From: Thalassobacterium maritimum
GTDB lineage: Bacteria > Verrucomicrobiota > Verrucomicrobiia > Opitutales > Coraliomargaritaceae
NCBI RefSeq assembly: GCF_031127805.1
Contig: NZ_JARXHW010000002.1
Span: 1 to 64,000 of the forward strand
DNA: 64,000 bases
Reading direction: 5' to 3'
Below are positions 32,602-41,113 of the stretch, in pieces. The notes beneath the pieces were generated by a model that was given only the letters and a program-made list of their open reading frames with translations, made no database searches and was not told the origin of the DNA. Numbering within the stretch: position 1 is the stretch's first letter; each line of letters starts with the position of its first letter. The translations under genes and the position numbers were made by a program.

Positions 32602-34137
32602 TTATTGTGCGTTGAGGGAACTGATCGTCTCGACGACGAAGTGCTCTAGGCTGGCTTGTGGCGCTTCGAAGGCAATCGGAAGTTTGAGTTCTTCGAGTGT
32701 TTTGGTGGTGAGTGGACCGATGCTGCCGAAGGCAGGCTTACGGGCGCCGGGTTCGAGTGTGAGGGCTGCGTGTTGCTCAACGAAGGACTTAACTGTGGAA
32801 GAACTGGTGAATAAGACCGCGTCGGCGCCTTCCTTGCGGAAGCGTTCGGCGGCAGGATTTTGGCTTAGGTCGGTTTTAGTTGTCTTGTAGAGCGGGAGTG
32901 TATCGACGATGGCACGGCCTTCGTCGGACTCTAGGCGCTTGACTAGGTTATCGCGGTTTTGGTTGCCAGTAATTACCAATATTTGTACGCTTTCGATCCC
33001 TTCATTTTCGATCAATTCGTCAGCCAGTGCGTCGGCATTTGCCTTCTGTGGGACCAGATCTACTTTGAGTTTGTGCTTTTTCACTTCACGTGCGGTGGCG
33101 GCGCCGACTGCTGCGATGCGCATCGGCCCGAGGCAACGAATGTCATCGTAGGCCTTATAAAATAGTTCGAAGAAATTCTTCACGCCATTGGCACTGGTGA
33201 AGATAATCCACTCATACACCGCGATGCCGGCAAAAATTTCGCTCAGTCGTTGCGGATCGAAATGTTGTTCCACGGAGATGAAGGGCAGTTCGATGACTTC
33301 GGCACCCTGGTCGCTTAGGATCTGGCTGAGTTGCCCCGCTTGTTCACGGGCACGTGTGACGACGATACGCTTGCCAAAGAGGGGGCGACCTTCGAACCAT
33401 TCAGTCTTTGAGCGTTGGGCGACGACTTGTCCGATGATGATCATGGCGGGCGTGCCGATGCCGGATTGCTCGATATCTTCAAGAATACTGTCGATCGTGC
33501 CAAAGACAGACTTCTGGCGGCTGAGTGTGGCCCATTGAATGATGCCTACGGGCATATCACCCGACATGCCGCCAGCTTTGAGCTCTTTGATGATGCGCGG
33601 TAGTTGGCCCACGCCCATGTAGAGGCAAAGTGTGCCATTGGTTTGGCCATACAGTTTAAAATCAATGCTGAGGCTGTGCTTTTCGGGGTTCTCGTGTCCG
33701 GTGAGAAAAGTGATCGAAGAGCTGTAGTCGCGGTGGGAGAGGGGGATGCCTGCGTAAGCGGCGGCGGCGAGTGCGGCGGTCACACCGGGGACGATTTCGA
33801 AAGGAATCTTGTCGATTTGTAGTTCGCTGGCTTCTTCGCCCCCGCGCCCAAAGACAAAGGGGTCGCCGCCTTTGAGGCGTACGACTTGTAGGCCCTTGTT
33901 GGCACGGTCGACTAAGATCTCTTCGATTTCATCTTGTGGGATCGAGTGCATACCAGAGCGTTTGCCGACGTAGATTTTCTCTGCGTCTGTGCGGGCCCAA
34001 TCCAGCAATTTTGGATTGGCGAGATAGTCGTAAACGATGACGTCTGCGAGCTCGATGAGTTCACGTGCGCGAACGGTGACTAGGCCAGGGTCGCCTGGAC
34101 CTGCGCCGATGAGATATACTTTTCCTTGTTGAGACAT
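32602..34137 (-). CDS. Fused uroporphyrinogen-III methyltransferase / uroporphyrinogen-III synthase
   Basis: 511 residues in two enzymes. About 1-245 is CobA/SUMT (VYLIGAGPGDPGLVTVRA, VRLKGGDPFVFGRGGEE, PGVTAALAAAAYAGIP), which methylates uroporphyrinogen III with SAM to start siroheme or corrinoid synthesis. About 260-505 is HemD (KRIVVTRAREQAG ... IIFTSANGVKNFF ... VLFTSSSTVKSF), which closes hydroxymethylbilane to uroporphyrinogen III. The fusion joins production of the macrocycle to its first methylation and is also known from Firmicutes and Verrucomicrobiota. It lies downstream of hemC in the same direction. Confidence 0.95.
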   Translation of the reverse strand: MSQQGKVYLIGAGPGDPGLVTVRARELIELADVIVYDYLANPKLLDWARTDAEKIYVGKRSGMHSIPQDEIEEILVDRANKGLQVVRLKGGDPFVFGRGGEEASELQIDKIPFEIVPGVTAALAAAAYAGIPLSHRDYSSSITFLTGHENPEKHSLSIDFKLYGQTNGTLCLYMGVGQLPRIIKELKAGGMSGDMPVGIIQWATLSRQKSVFGTIDSILEDIEQSGIGTPAMIIIGQVVAQRSKTEWFEGRPLFGKRIVVTRAREQAGQLSQILSDQGAEVIELPFISVEQHFDPQRLSEIFAGIAVYEWIIFTSANGVKNFFELFYKAYDDIRCLGPMRIAAVGAATAREVKKHKLKVDLVPQKANADALADELIENEGIESVQILVITGNQNRDNLVKRLESDEGRAIVDTLPLYKTTKTDLSQNPAAERFRKEGADAVLFTSSSTVKSFVEQHAALTLEPGARKPAFGSIGPLTTKTLEELKLPIAFEAPQASLEHFVVETISSLNAQ

Positions 34138-34253
34138 GCTACGAAAATTAGAAATTGGGAATTAGGAATTGGGATCGGCTGCTTTAGCTGCCGCGTGGCT
34201 CTGAAAAAAAAGGAGGCGACTTAGCTGCTTGCAAGCAAGCAGGCTATAATTCG

Positions 34254-35108
34254 CTAGAGTTTGAGTGCCAGCATGATCGCATCCAGATCAGGCTCGATTT
34301 GATCCATTGTTTCGAGTTGGATTTCGAAATTCTGGTGCCCGACTTCGGGGTGATAGACGCGGAACAAGCCAGGCTTGTAATAGGCTCCGACTGGTATTTG
34401 GCAGCCGCTGCCGAGGCGTTTTAGGAAAGCTTTTTCGAAGGTGACGGCCAGTTTGGTCTGTGGGCAGAAGAGCTCTTGATAGTCGGCTAGGTCTTCGCTG
34501 CGACATTGCACGGCGATTGCGGCTTGGCCCGGTGCGGGTACCACCTGGTGCACGGGGAGTTCAATGAAATTTAATCCTTCGTGGGCCTCGATGGAGAGGC
34601 GATCCAGTCCGGCGGCTGCAAGTAGGCTGGCTTCGCATTCGCCGGCGGCGATTTTGCGTAAGCGGGTGCCGACATTGCCGCGTATAGTCGTCCATTCTGC
34701 GGATGGAAAGAGTTTGCCGATTTGCGCTCGGCGGCGCGGGCTGCTGGTGGCGATGCTGCGCGGAATCGGGCAGTCTTTGCGATGCACCAGCACGTCATTG
34801 ACACGTGCGCGCGGTAAGTAGCCGGCGATGGCGAGCCCGTCGGGGCAGGTGGTGGGCATGTCCTTGGCGCTATGGATGGCTAGCCGTGCACGCTCGTTGA
34901 GTAGGGCGTCTTCCAGTTCTTTAGTAAAGAGGCCAATGCCGCCGCGTTTCTCTAACGACCAATTCAGGCGTTCGTCGACCTTAGTGGTCAGCTCTAGATT
35001 GGCAAATGACTGCGTGGGCAGTTGTTCCGCTAGGCGGGCACGTACCATTTCCGTTTGTTTGAGGGCAAGCGGACTTTTGCGAGTGGCGATGAGAATTGGA
35101 TCGGACAT
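34254..35108 (-). CDS. hemC: Hydroxymethylbilane synthase (porphobilinogen deaminase)
   Basis: 284 residues. It joins four porphobilinogens to hydroxymethylbilane, the substrate of the HemD domain encoded next. Seen: the start IATRKSPLALKQTEMV, IHSAKDMPT, the SSPRRRAQIGKLFP arginine motif, and the dipyrromethane-binding Cys in LGSGCQIPVGA. The C-terminal domain is slightly short compared with E. coli (313). First gene of a hemC, cobA-hemD, cyclophilin operon. Confidence 0.95.
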   Translation of the reverse strand: MSDPILIATRKSPLALKQTEMVRARLAEQLPTQSFANLELTTKVDERLNWSLEKRGGIGLFTKELEDALLNERARLAIHSAKDMPTTCPDGLAIAGYLPRARVNDVLVHRKDCPIPRSIATSSPRRRAQIGKLFPSAEWTTIRGNVGTRLRKIAAGECEASLLAAAGLDRLSIEAHEGLNFIELPVHQVVPAPGQAAIAVQCRSEDLADYQELFCPQTKLAVTFEKAFLKRLGSGCQIPVGAYYKPGLFRVYHPEVGHQNFEIQLETMDQIEPDLDAIMLALKL

Positions 35109-35189
35109 TGTTTGAAGACGTCGTGACTGGGCAGGAGGCTTTTAAAGCGCGATGGGCGACAAGCGTGGAGCTTGTCACTACAAACTAAA

Positions 35190-35223
35190 AAAGCGGTCGT
35201 CAGTATATTCCGACGACCGCTTT
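35190..35223 (-). terminator. Terminator of ilvC transcript
   Basis: AAAGCGGTCGTC (35190-35201) and its exact complement (35212-35223). A-rich sequence before it gives a T-tract on the minus strand. Confidence 0.9.
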
Positions 35224-35244
35224 GAATTTCAAATGTGAAATCGC

Positions 35245-36273
35245 TTAGTTGTAAGAAGCTTGTGTGCCCTTGATGTTGCGCTTCTTGACCCAAGGCATGA
35301 GTGAACGGAGGCGTTGACCAGTCTTCTCGATCTGGTGGTTTTGGCCGTCTTCGATGAACTGCTTGTATTTTGGCAGGCCATCTTTGTATTCCTTGACCCA
35401 GTTCTTTGTGAACTTGCCAGTTTGGATGTCCTTGAGGATCGCCTTCATCGCCTTCTTGGACTGTGCGTTGATCACGCGAGGACCAGAGATGTAGTCGCCC
35501 CATTCAGCAGTTTCAGAGATGGAGAAACGCATACCGGAGATACCAGACTCAACCATAAGGTCGACGATTAGCTTCAACTCGTGCAAGCACTCGAAGTAAG
35601 CCATTTCTGGTTGGTAGCCTGCTTCGACCAAAGTTTCGAAACCAGCCATGACGAGTGCGGAAGCACCACCACAAAGGACGGCTTGCTCACCGAAGAGGTC
35701 AGTTTCACACTCTTCTTTGAAAGTTGTTTCGATCACGCCGGCACGTGTGCCGCCTACGCCCTTGGCCCATGCCAAGGCTACCTTCTTGGCATCTTTAGAA
35801 GAGCCTTCGTTGATTGCAATCAGTGCTGGGACGCCCTTGCCCTCGACATATTGGCTGCGAACCACGTGGCCAGGGCCCTTAGGTGCGACCATGATGACAT
35901 CGATGCCCTTAGGAGCTTCGATGAGGCCGAAGTGAATTGCGAGACCGTGTGTGAATGCAAGTGTCTTGCCTTCTGTCAGGTTTGGAAGGATGTCGTTTTC
36001 GTAAACTTCAGCCTGCTTCATGTCGGGCACTGCGATCATGATGACGTCAGCACGTTCGACGGCTTCCGCAGTTTCGAATACCTCGAAGCCTTGTTTGCGG
36101 GCTACGGCGGCAGATTTGCTCTTCTTATAGAGACCAATGATCACATTCAGACCGCTGTCCTTGAGATTTTGGGCGTGTGCGTGGCCCTGAGAACCGTAGC
36201 CGATGATGGCGAGGGTCTTCTTTTTGATAACTCGTAGGTCGGCGTCTTTATCTGTATAGACTTTAGCAGGCAT
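35245..36273 (-). CDS. ilvC: Ketol-acid reductoisomerase, class I
   Basis: 342 residues, the class I length. It converts acetolactate or acetohydroxybutyrate to the dihydroxy acid in valine and isoleucine synthesis with NADPH and Mg2+. N-terminal Rossmann motif IGYGSQGHAHAQNLKDSG; the C-terminal knotted domain has KEECETDLFGEQAVLCGG (metal-binding Asp/Glu) and SETAEWGDY. It is the second gene after ilvN on the same strand, 227 bases apart, and ends in a strong terminator. Confidence 0.97.
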   Translation of the reverse strand: MPAKVYTDKDADLRVIKKKTLAIIGYGSQGHAHAQNLKDSGLNVIIGLYKKSKSAAVARKQGFEVFETAEAVERADVIMIAVPDMKQAEVYENDILPNLTEGKTLAFTHGLAIHFGLIEAPKGIDVIMVAPKGPGHVVRSQYVEGKGVPALIAINEGSSKDAKKVALAWAKGVGGTRAGVIETTFKEECETDLFGEQAVLCGGASALVMAGFETLVEAGYQPEMAYFECLHELKLIVDLMVESGISGMRFSISETAEWGDYISGPRVINAQSKKAMKAILKDIQTGKFTKNWVKEYKDGLPKYKQFIEDGQNHQIEKTGQRLRSLMPWVKKRNIKGTQASYN

Positions 36274-36427
36274 ATTTATCGTTGATTGTGGAAGTCGATG
36301 ACTCCCTGGTTAATGAAAAACTTAAGTGTGGTATTGAGGGATGGCTGAAATGTGCGGTGACGTGCGTGAGTTCGGCAATAAAAAACCGAAAAGTGTGCCT
36401 TTAAGTTTCCAAATTACATAGGTGAAA

Positions 36428-36461
36428 CAGCTAAGAGCAGCTTGCAGCTAAGAGCAGCTCG
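36428..36461. repeat. 17-bp tandem duplication between ilvN and ilvC
   Basis: CAGCTAAGAGCAGCTTG (36428-36444) followed directly by CAGCTAAGAGCAGCTCG (36445-36461); one base differs. Function unknown. Confidence 0.8.
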
Positions 36462-36500
36462 CAAGTCAGAAGCAAGAAGAACCAAGGGCGCAGAGTTCAT

Positions 36501-36974
36501 TTAGCCACGTTTGAGGGCAAGATTACCAGTGCGTGCCATTTCGACGATTCCATAGGGCTCGATTAGATTGAGGAAGGCTGTTACCTTGCTGGCATTGCCT
36601 GTCATCTCGATGTTCACACTTTCGGGGGCGACGTCGATAATCTTAGCGCGGAAGATATCACATACTTGGACCACTTCAGTGCGTTGATTTGCTGTGGCGC
36701 TGACTTTTAGCATCACAAGCTCGCGCTCTGTGGCTTGTCCGTCAGAAAACTCTGTGACCTCTAAGACGTTGATCAACTTGTTGACTTGTTTGATCGCTTG
36801 GTCGAGTGCTTCGCTATCTCCGATAATCGTGGCCGTGATGCGCGAAAGCTTGTTGTCAATCATGGGGCCCACATTCAGTGTCTCGATATTGAATCCGCGA
36901 CCGCTGAACATTCCAGCAATGCGAGCGAGAACTCCAAATTTATTTTCGACAAGAATTGAGATGATGTGACGCAT
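36501..36974 (-). CDS. ilvN: Acetolactate synthase regulatory (small) subunit
   Basis: 157 residues. N-terminal ACT domain (ISILVENKFGVLARIAGMFSGRGFNIETL) that binds valine for feedback inhibition, then the C-terminal small-subunit domain (ELVMLKVSA ... GIVEMARTGNLALKRG). It works with the catalytic large subunit IlvB/IlvI, whose gene is not in the window: upstream there is only a tRNA-Val gene, so the usual ilvB-ilvN-ilvC order is broken here. Confidence 0.93.
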   Translation of the reverse strand: MRHIISILVENKFGVLARIAGMFSGRGFNIETLNVGPMIDNKLSRITATIIGDSEALDQAIKQVNKLINVLEVTEFSDGQATERELVMLKVSATANQRTEVVQVCDIFRAKIIDVAPESVNIEMTGNASKVTAFLNLIEPYGIVEMARTGNLALKRG

Positions 36975-37026
36975 AATAGAAGAACGGGGATTAATTGCTT
37001 AATCCCCGGTTCGACGTTTTAAAAAA

Positions 37027-37103
37027 TGGTAGACGGTGAGGGATTCGAACCCACGACCCCCTCGGTGTAAACGAGGTGCTCTAACCAGCTGAGCTAACCG
37101 TCC
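37027..37103 (-). tRNA. tRNA-Val(UAC)
   Basis: 77 bases on the minus strand: acceptor GGACGGT/ACCGTCT with one G-U, D-arm AGCTCAGCTGGTTAGAGC, anticodon loop TTTACAC (TAC), T-arm GTGGGTTCGAATCCC and encoded CCA. Confidence 0.95.
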
Positions 37104-37241
37104 TCTAGATTTGAGAAAGCGAACAAAGTGCGGCTTGATCGGCCTGAATCAAGCCTATTTTTTAACTTTTTTGAATTTTCTTCAGAATTCAATTCGAAGA
37201 AGGATTGCCAACAGTCGACTGACTAGGTCTAATGCGGACTT

Positions 37242-37565
37242 GTGAATACGATACCCTGCAAACGAACTCTATCGCGTCCCGCGAGGTCTACACAGATGCT
37301 TGCACCGCTCTTAATCGGGGCTTGTTGTGTGGCCAGTCAAATGACCACGGGCTGTGTGTCCGTGAAGACGGAACACCGCATTGAGCCGATCCAAATCACA
37401 ATGGATGTGAATGTGCGCTTGGAGCGCGAACTAGAAGAGTCCTTTGCGGAGCTAGATGCTCGCTCGCGCGAGATTGCTGCCAAGCATTCGGGCGAGCGTG
37501 GTGATTTTGACGATTTTGACGAATTGGATGGGATGGGTGTCACTGATGAGAAAGGATCCGAGTAA
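37242..37565 (+). CDS. YnbE-like outer-membrane lipoprotein
   Basis: 107 residues from GTG 37242, which supplies a basic n-region before the hydrophobic stretch; an ATG at 37296 is possible. Lipobox TTGC, then CVSVKTEHRIEPIQITMDVNVRLERELEE, which matches the short YnbE motif (PI-x-I-x-M-x-V-x-I/V). YnbE works with the AsmA-like YdbH and with YdbL in phospholipid transport to the outer membrane of enterobacteria. The C-terminal acidic tail (DDFDDFDELDG type) is longer than in YnbE. The stop codon abuts the next start (TAAATG), and that gene is YdbL-like, which supports the call. Confidence 0.75.
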   Translation: MNTIPCKRTLSRPARSTQMLAPLLIGACCVASQMTTGCVSVKTEHRIEPIQITMDVNVRLERELEESFAELDARSREIAAKHSGERGDFDDFDELDGMGVTDEKGSE

Positions 37566-37964
37566 ATGAACATTTATAAGAAAATAGTGAACTGCCTATT
37601 GTTAGGCTTAATCAGTTTGTTTTGTGCACAAGTGCCGCTGTCGGCGAATACAGTAACTTCCAGCGAAAAAGCCCTACGGGCGACGATGGGGGAGCGCTTG
37701 CCCGCCTTGATGGAGTTGAAATTGAGTGGTTTGGTGGGCGAAACGAATCTGGGCTTGGTTGAGGCTCGTGGCTCAATTTCGCTTGAGCAGCGCCGCCTCT
37801 TGTCGGACGAGAACCAAGATCGTCTGGCCTATTACAAATTAATATCCACTCGCTTAGGCGTTTCTATTTCGACGGTGCAACGCAAGCGCGCCGAGCAGAT
37901 TCGTAAGAAATCTCCTAGAGGGGTTTGGATCGAATCACAGTCTGGGGAGTGGCAACGTAATTAG
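37566..37964 (+). CDS. YdbL-like (DUF1318) periplasmic protein
   Basis: 132 residues from ATG 37566. Signal peptide (LLGLISLFCAQVPLSA), then the DUF1318 pattern: LVGETNLGLVEARG, LLSDENQDRLAYYKLISTRLGVSISTV, and the C-terminal GVWIESQSGEW. YdbL partners YnbE and YdbH; the YnbE-like gene is directly upstream. YdbH is not in this window, so it must be elsewhere or replaced. Confidence 0.8.
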   Translation: MNIYKKIVNCLLLGLISLFCAQVPLSANTVTSSEKALRATMGERLPALMELKLSGLVGETNLGLVEARGSISLEQRRLLSDENQDRLAYYKLISTRLGVSISTVQRKRAEQIRKKSPRGVWIESQSGEWQRN

Positions 37965-38064
37965 TTTTGTTGTGGAGTGTTCTTGGCCGAATCTTAGAGC
38001 TTTTTTAGGTTCCCCTTGTTTGGCATTATTTTATAGTCGTATTTGAATACGTCCGACCTGTTGA

Positions 38065-41000
38065 ATGAAGAATCATACCCTGCGTTTTGCTCTGAAGTTC
38101 TTGTGCTCCGCAATCGCAGTGGCTTTTGCTGCTCAGATTACCGTGGCACTTGCCGATCTTCGTTTTGGTGATCACATCCGGCAGATTGCGCCCGTATTTG
38201 GCGTCGCGATTGCCATCGTTTTGCTTGGGGGGTATCGTTATCTGGCGGCCGTATTTGTCGGTGCGTTACTGCCGTCGACTTTTGAAGAACAGCAGTATCT
38301 GTTGTTATTCAGTATGCCATTTTCGGTAACTTTGACAGCGGCCTTGGCTTATCGAGCCCTTGCTTTGCTGGAGGTTGAGTTGCAGATGGAACGTATACGT
38401 GATGCTCTGTGTGTAATTTTTGTTGGGCTGGTGCTAAGCACTTTGTTGGGGGCCTTAGTGCAGACCTTATTTTTAAGTCGAGCCTGGAACCTGATAGTTT
38501 GGGACGAATTTTTGCATTTGTTCCTCACTAATTGGCTCTCTGCTGCAGTGGGTGCAATTATCGTGACACCTTTTATACTCACATGGTTTAAGCCTGCAGG
38601 TTTTCGGCTTACAGGCTATCAAGGTGTGGAAGTTTGCCTCTGGTTTTTGGCTTTGTTGACTTTTGGGCATGTGACTTTTCAAAATTGGGCGCCGACGGAT
38701 ACCTTGCTCTATCCTATGGAATTAGCGATTTTTCCGATCATGGCGTGGTCCGCTATTCGATTTGGCTTACGTGGCGCATCAGCGGGTGTGCTGGCATTGG
38801 CATTGCTGGCTGGATGGGAGATTGTCGCTATTTTATCCGGGACCGGGAATGGTATGAGCCAGAGCCCTGCGAATGTTTGGATTTTTGTCGGTATTGTTTC
38901 GGCAACTTCAATATGCTTGGCTGCCGTGATGACGGAGCTACGGATGCGAGAGTCACAAATTCTGGAAAATGAAACGCGCCTGAGTGCATTTACAGAAGCA
39001 CTTCCAGATATTGCCTTTGTTTTAACAAGAACTGGAAAGATTCGCGATATCTTTGCTGGAAGTGCCCGTATTGAAGCGAATCACCGCATCGTGTCGGCTG
39101 AGCGAGCGGTTGGCCGTAATATTGCTGATATTTTTGAGCCGGAGGTTTGTCGTGGTTTTTTAGATACAATCGAGAAGACCATTTTGAGTAACGAAATTCG
39201 TAAGCACGAGTATTCGTTGATGTCAGCCGATGTCGGGACACATGTTTTCGAGGCACGTGTGACGCCTATGCGTCGCTCTGTTGGCGGAGCATCCAGTGTG
39301 GTATGGGTTGCTTATGATATTAGTGAGCGAAAAGTTGCGGAACTTGCGATCCGTGATCGAGATCGGATTTTACGAGCGACGGCACGTGCCAATAATAATC
39401 TGTTGACGACTCAAGACGTCGGTCAGGCTGTGGAAGCTGCGATGCGTGAAGTTGGGCAGGCATTAGATGTGGAGCGTGGTTTTATATTTGAGATTTCAGA
39501 TCGCACACATGAGGCATTCCAAAGCTTCTGTATCAAGCATGAGTGGCGTGTGGATGAAAGTTCTCCTAAGATGGTGGGAGAGTCGCTTTATCAAGATTCT
39601 CCTCTGGAGGAATTTTGTCCTGGTTGGTATCAAATATTAGCGGCAGGGCGGCATATTCAAATTGATGGTCTGCGCAAAGAGCGTCAGTCGATGGATATTT
39701 TGAGACATTTCAATAGCCGGTCTATGTTGGTGGTGCCCATGTGGATGGAGGGCAAACTCTACGGCTTTTTTGGAGTGGATCATTGTAGTCGTGCGCATGA
39801 ATGGAGTGATGGCGAAATTTATGCAGTCCGGGTGTTGTCGACTAGTTTGTCGGGCTTGATCCTGATCCGGGAGCAGGAAAAATTGTTGCGTGCTGCGAAG
39901 GAAACTGCGGATGCAGCAAGTTCGGCCAAAGGTGAGTTTCTTGCAATTATGAGTCATGAAATTCGGACGCCGATGAATGCGATCGTCGGTTATACTGACT
40001 TGCTGGCGCAAACAGATCTCTCAGAGGTGCAGAGCGAGCATGCTGCTATCATCAAGCGTAGCGGTCGTGCTTTGTTAGATCTAATCAACAATATCTTAGA
40101 TTACTCTAAAATAGAGTCACGCGCACTGGAGCTAGAGACGGGCGATTTCGATCTGGAGCAGGTGGTTTGCGAGTCGCTTGAAAGCATTTTAGTGACTGCG
40201 AAAAGTAAGGGGATCAAAGTTGATTATGACATTGATGACGCGGTACAGGAAACTTACCTTGGAGATGCGCACCGCATCCGGCAGGTACTCTTAAACCTTG
40301 CGAATAATGCAGTTAAATTTACCGAATCAGGTGAGATCATCATACGAATAGAGGTGCAACCTTCGGGGGAGGATTTGTCTTATGATCGATTGCATTTTGA
40401 GGTTAAAGATACTGGTTGTGGCATAGCTAAAGACAAATTCGAGCGACTCTTTCGAGCTTTTAGCCAAGTCGATTCTTCCACTACACGAGTGTATGGTGGT
40501 AGCGGTCTCGGCTTAATTATTTCAAAGCGCTTGATCGAACGAATGGATGGTAGGATTTGGGTGGAAAGTGAGGTGGGGGTTGGCAGTCAATTTCATTTTG
40601 AGATTCAATTGTTGCGGACTGATCATGAAGTGCGTACGCGAGTGCCCTTCGATACTGCAAACGAGAGCGACGATAGTTTAGAAGTGAGCTTCGCTGCCAC
40701 CTATCCCTTGCGTCTCCTTCTGTGTGAAGACGACAAGGACAATCGTTGGGTGATTCGTGAGTTGCTCGAAATGCTTGGTTATCGCCCGAATGTTGTTGAA
40801 TCCGGCGAAGATGCTTTAGAGCAATTGAAGCATCGTGCCTATGATGCGGTGCTGATGGATGTGCGCTTGCCAGGCCTGAGTGGTCTCGAATTGACTCAAG
40901 CTATCCGCAGCGGTGCCGAGAAAATAGAGAAAGATGATCAGTATATCATTGCCGTGACTGCATATGCGATGAATGAGGATCGTGAAAAGTGTCTCGCCGC

Positions 41001-41088
41001 GGGTATGAACGACTATATCCGCAAGCCTGTGGAGATTATTGAGCTCAAGGATGCGCTTCGTCGCGCCTCGCAGAGCCGTTCTGCATGA
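38065..41088 (+). CDS. MASE1-PAS-GAF hybrid histidine kinase with receiver
   Basis: 1007 residues. An N-terminal MASE1 integral-membrane sensor with about eight to ten helices (10-290), a PAS domain (about 305-420), a GAF domain (about 445-610), HisKA with phospho-His near 629 (IMSHEIRTPMNAIVGY), HATPase (DTGCGIAKDKF, GGSGLGLIIS) and a C-terminal receiver with Asp near 931 (AVLMDVRLPGLSG). There is no HPt, so output needs a separate HPt/regulator or is through the receiver itself. MASE1 ligands are poorly known. It stands alone, about 100 bases after the YdbL-like gene. Confidence 0.92.
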   Translation: MKNHTLRFALKFLCSAIAVAFAAQITVALADLRFGDHIRQIAPVFGVAIAIVLLGGYRYLAAVFVGALLPSTFEEQQYLLLFSMPFSVTLTAALAYRALALLEVELQMERIRDALCVIFVGLVLSTLLGALVQTLFLSRAWNLIVWDEFLHLFLTNWLSAAVGAIIVTPFILTWFKPAGFRLTGYQGVEVCLWFLALLTFGHVTFQNWAPTDTLLYPMELAIFPIMAWSAIRFGLRGASAGVLALALLAGWEIVAILSGTGNGMSQSPANVWIFVGIVSATSICLAAVMTELRMRESQILENETRLSAFTEALPDIAFVLTRTGKIRDIFAGSARIEANHRIVSAERAVGRNIADIFEPEVCRGFLDTIEKTILSNEIRKHEYSLMSADVGTHVFEARVTPMRRSVGGASSVVWVAYDISERKVAELAIRDRDRILRATARANNNLLTTQDVGQAVEAAMREVGQALDVERGFIFEISDRTHEAFQSFCIKHEWRVDESSPKMVGESLYQDSPLEEFCPGWYQILAAGRHIQIDGLRKERQSMDILRHFNSRSMLVVPMWMEGKLYGFFGVDHCSRAHEWSDGEIYAVRVLSTSLSGLILIREQEKLLRAAKETADAASSAKGEFLAIMSHEIRTPMNAIVGYTDLLAQTDLSEVQSEHAAIIKRSGRALLDLINNILDYSKIESRALELETGDFDLEQVVCESLESILVTAKSKGIKVDYDIDDAVQETYLGDAHRIRQVLLNLANNAVKFTESGEIIIRIEVQPSGEDLSYDRLHFEVKDTGCGIAKDKFERLFRAFSQVDSSTTRVYGGSGLGLIISKRLIERMDGRIWVESEVGVGSQFHFEIQLLRTDHEVRTRVPFDTANESDDSLEVSFAATYPLRLLLCEDDKDNRWVIRELLEMLGYRPNVVESGEDALEQLKHRAYDAVLMDVRLPGLSGLELTQAIRSGAEKIEKDDQYIIAVTAYAMNEDREKCLAAGMNDYIRKPVEIIELKDALRRASQSRSA

Positions 41089-41113
41089 TCGTTCTGAAGG
41101 TCTGAATGCTCGC

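Noticed and set aside
35581..36237. Long plus-strand open frame opposite ilvC
   Set aside because: Shadow of ilvC; ilvC is unambiguous.
36428..36461. Leader peptide or attenuator between ilvN and ilvC
   Set aside because: Only a 17-bp tandem duplication is seen; no branched-chain-rich short frame or paired hairpins.
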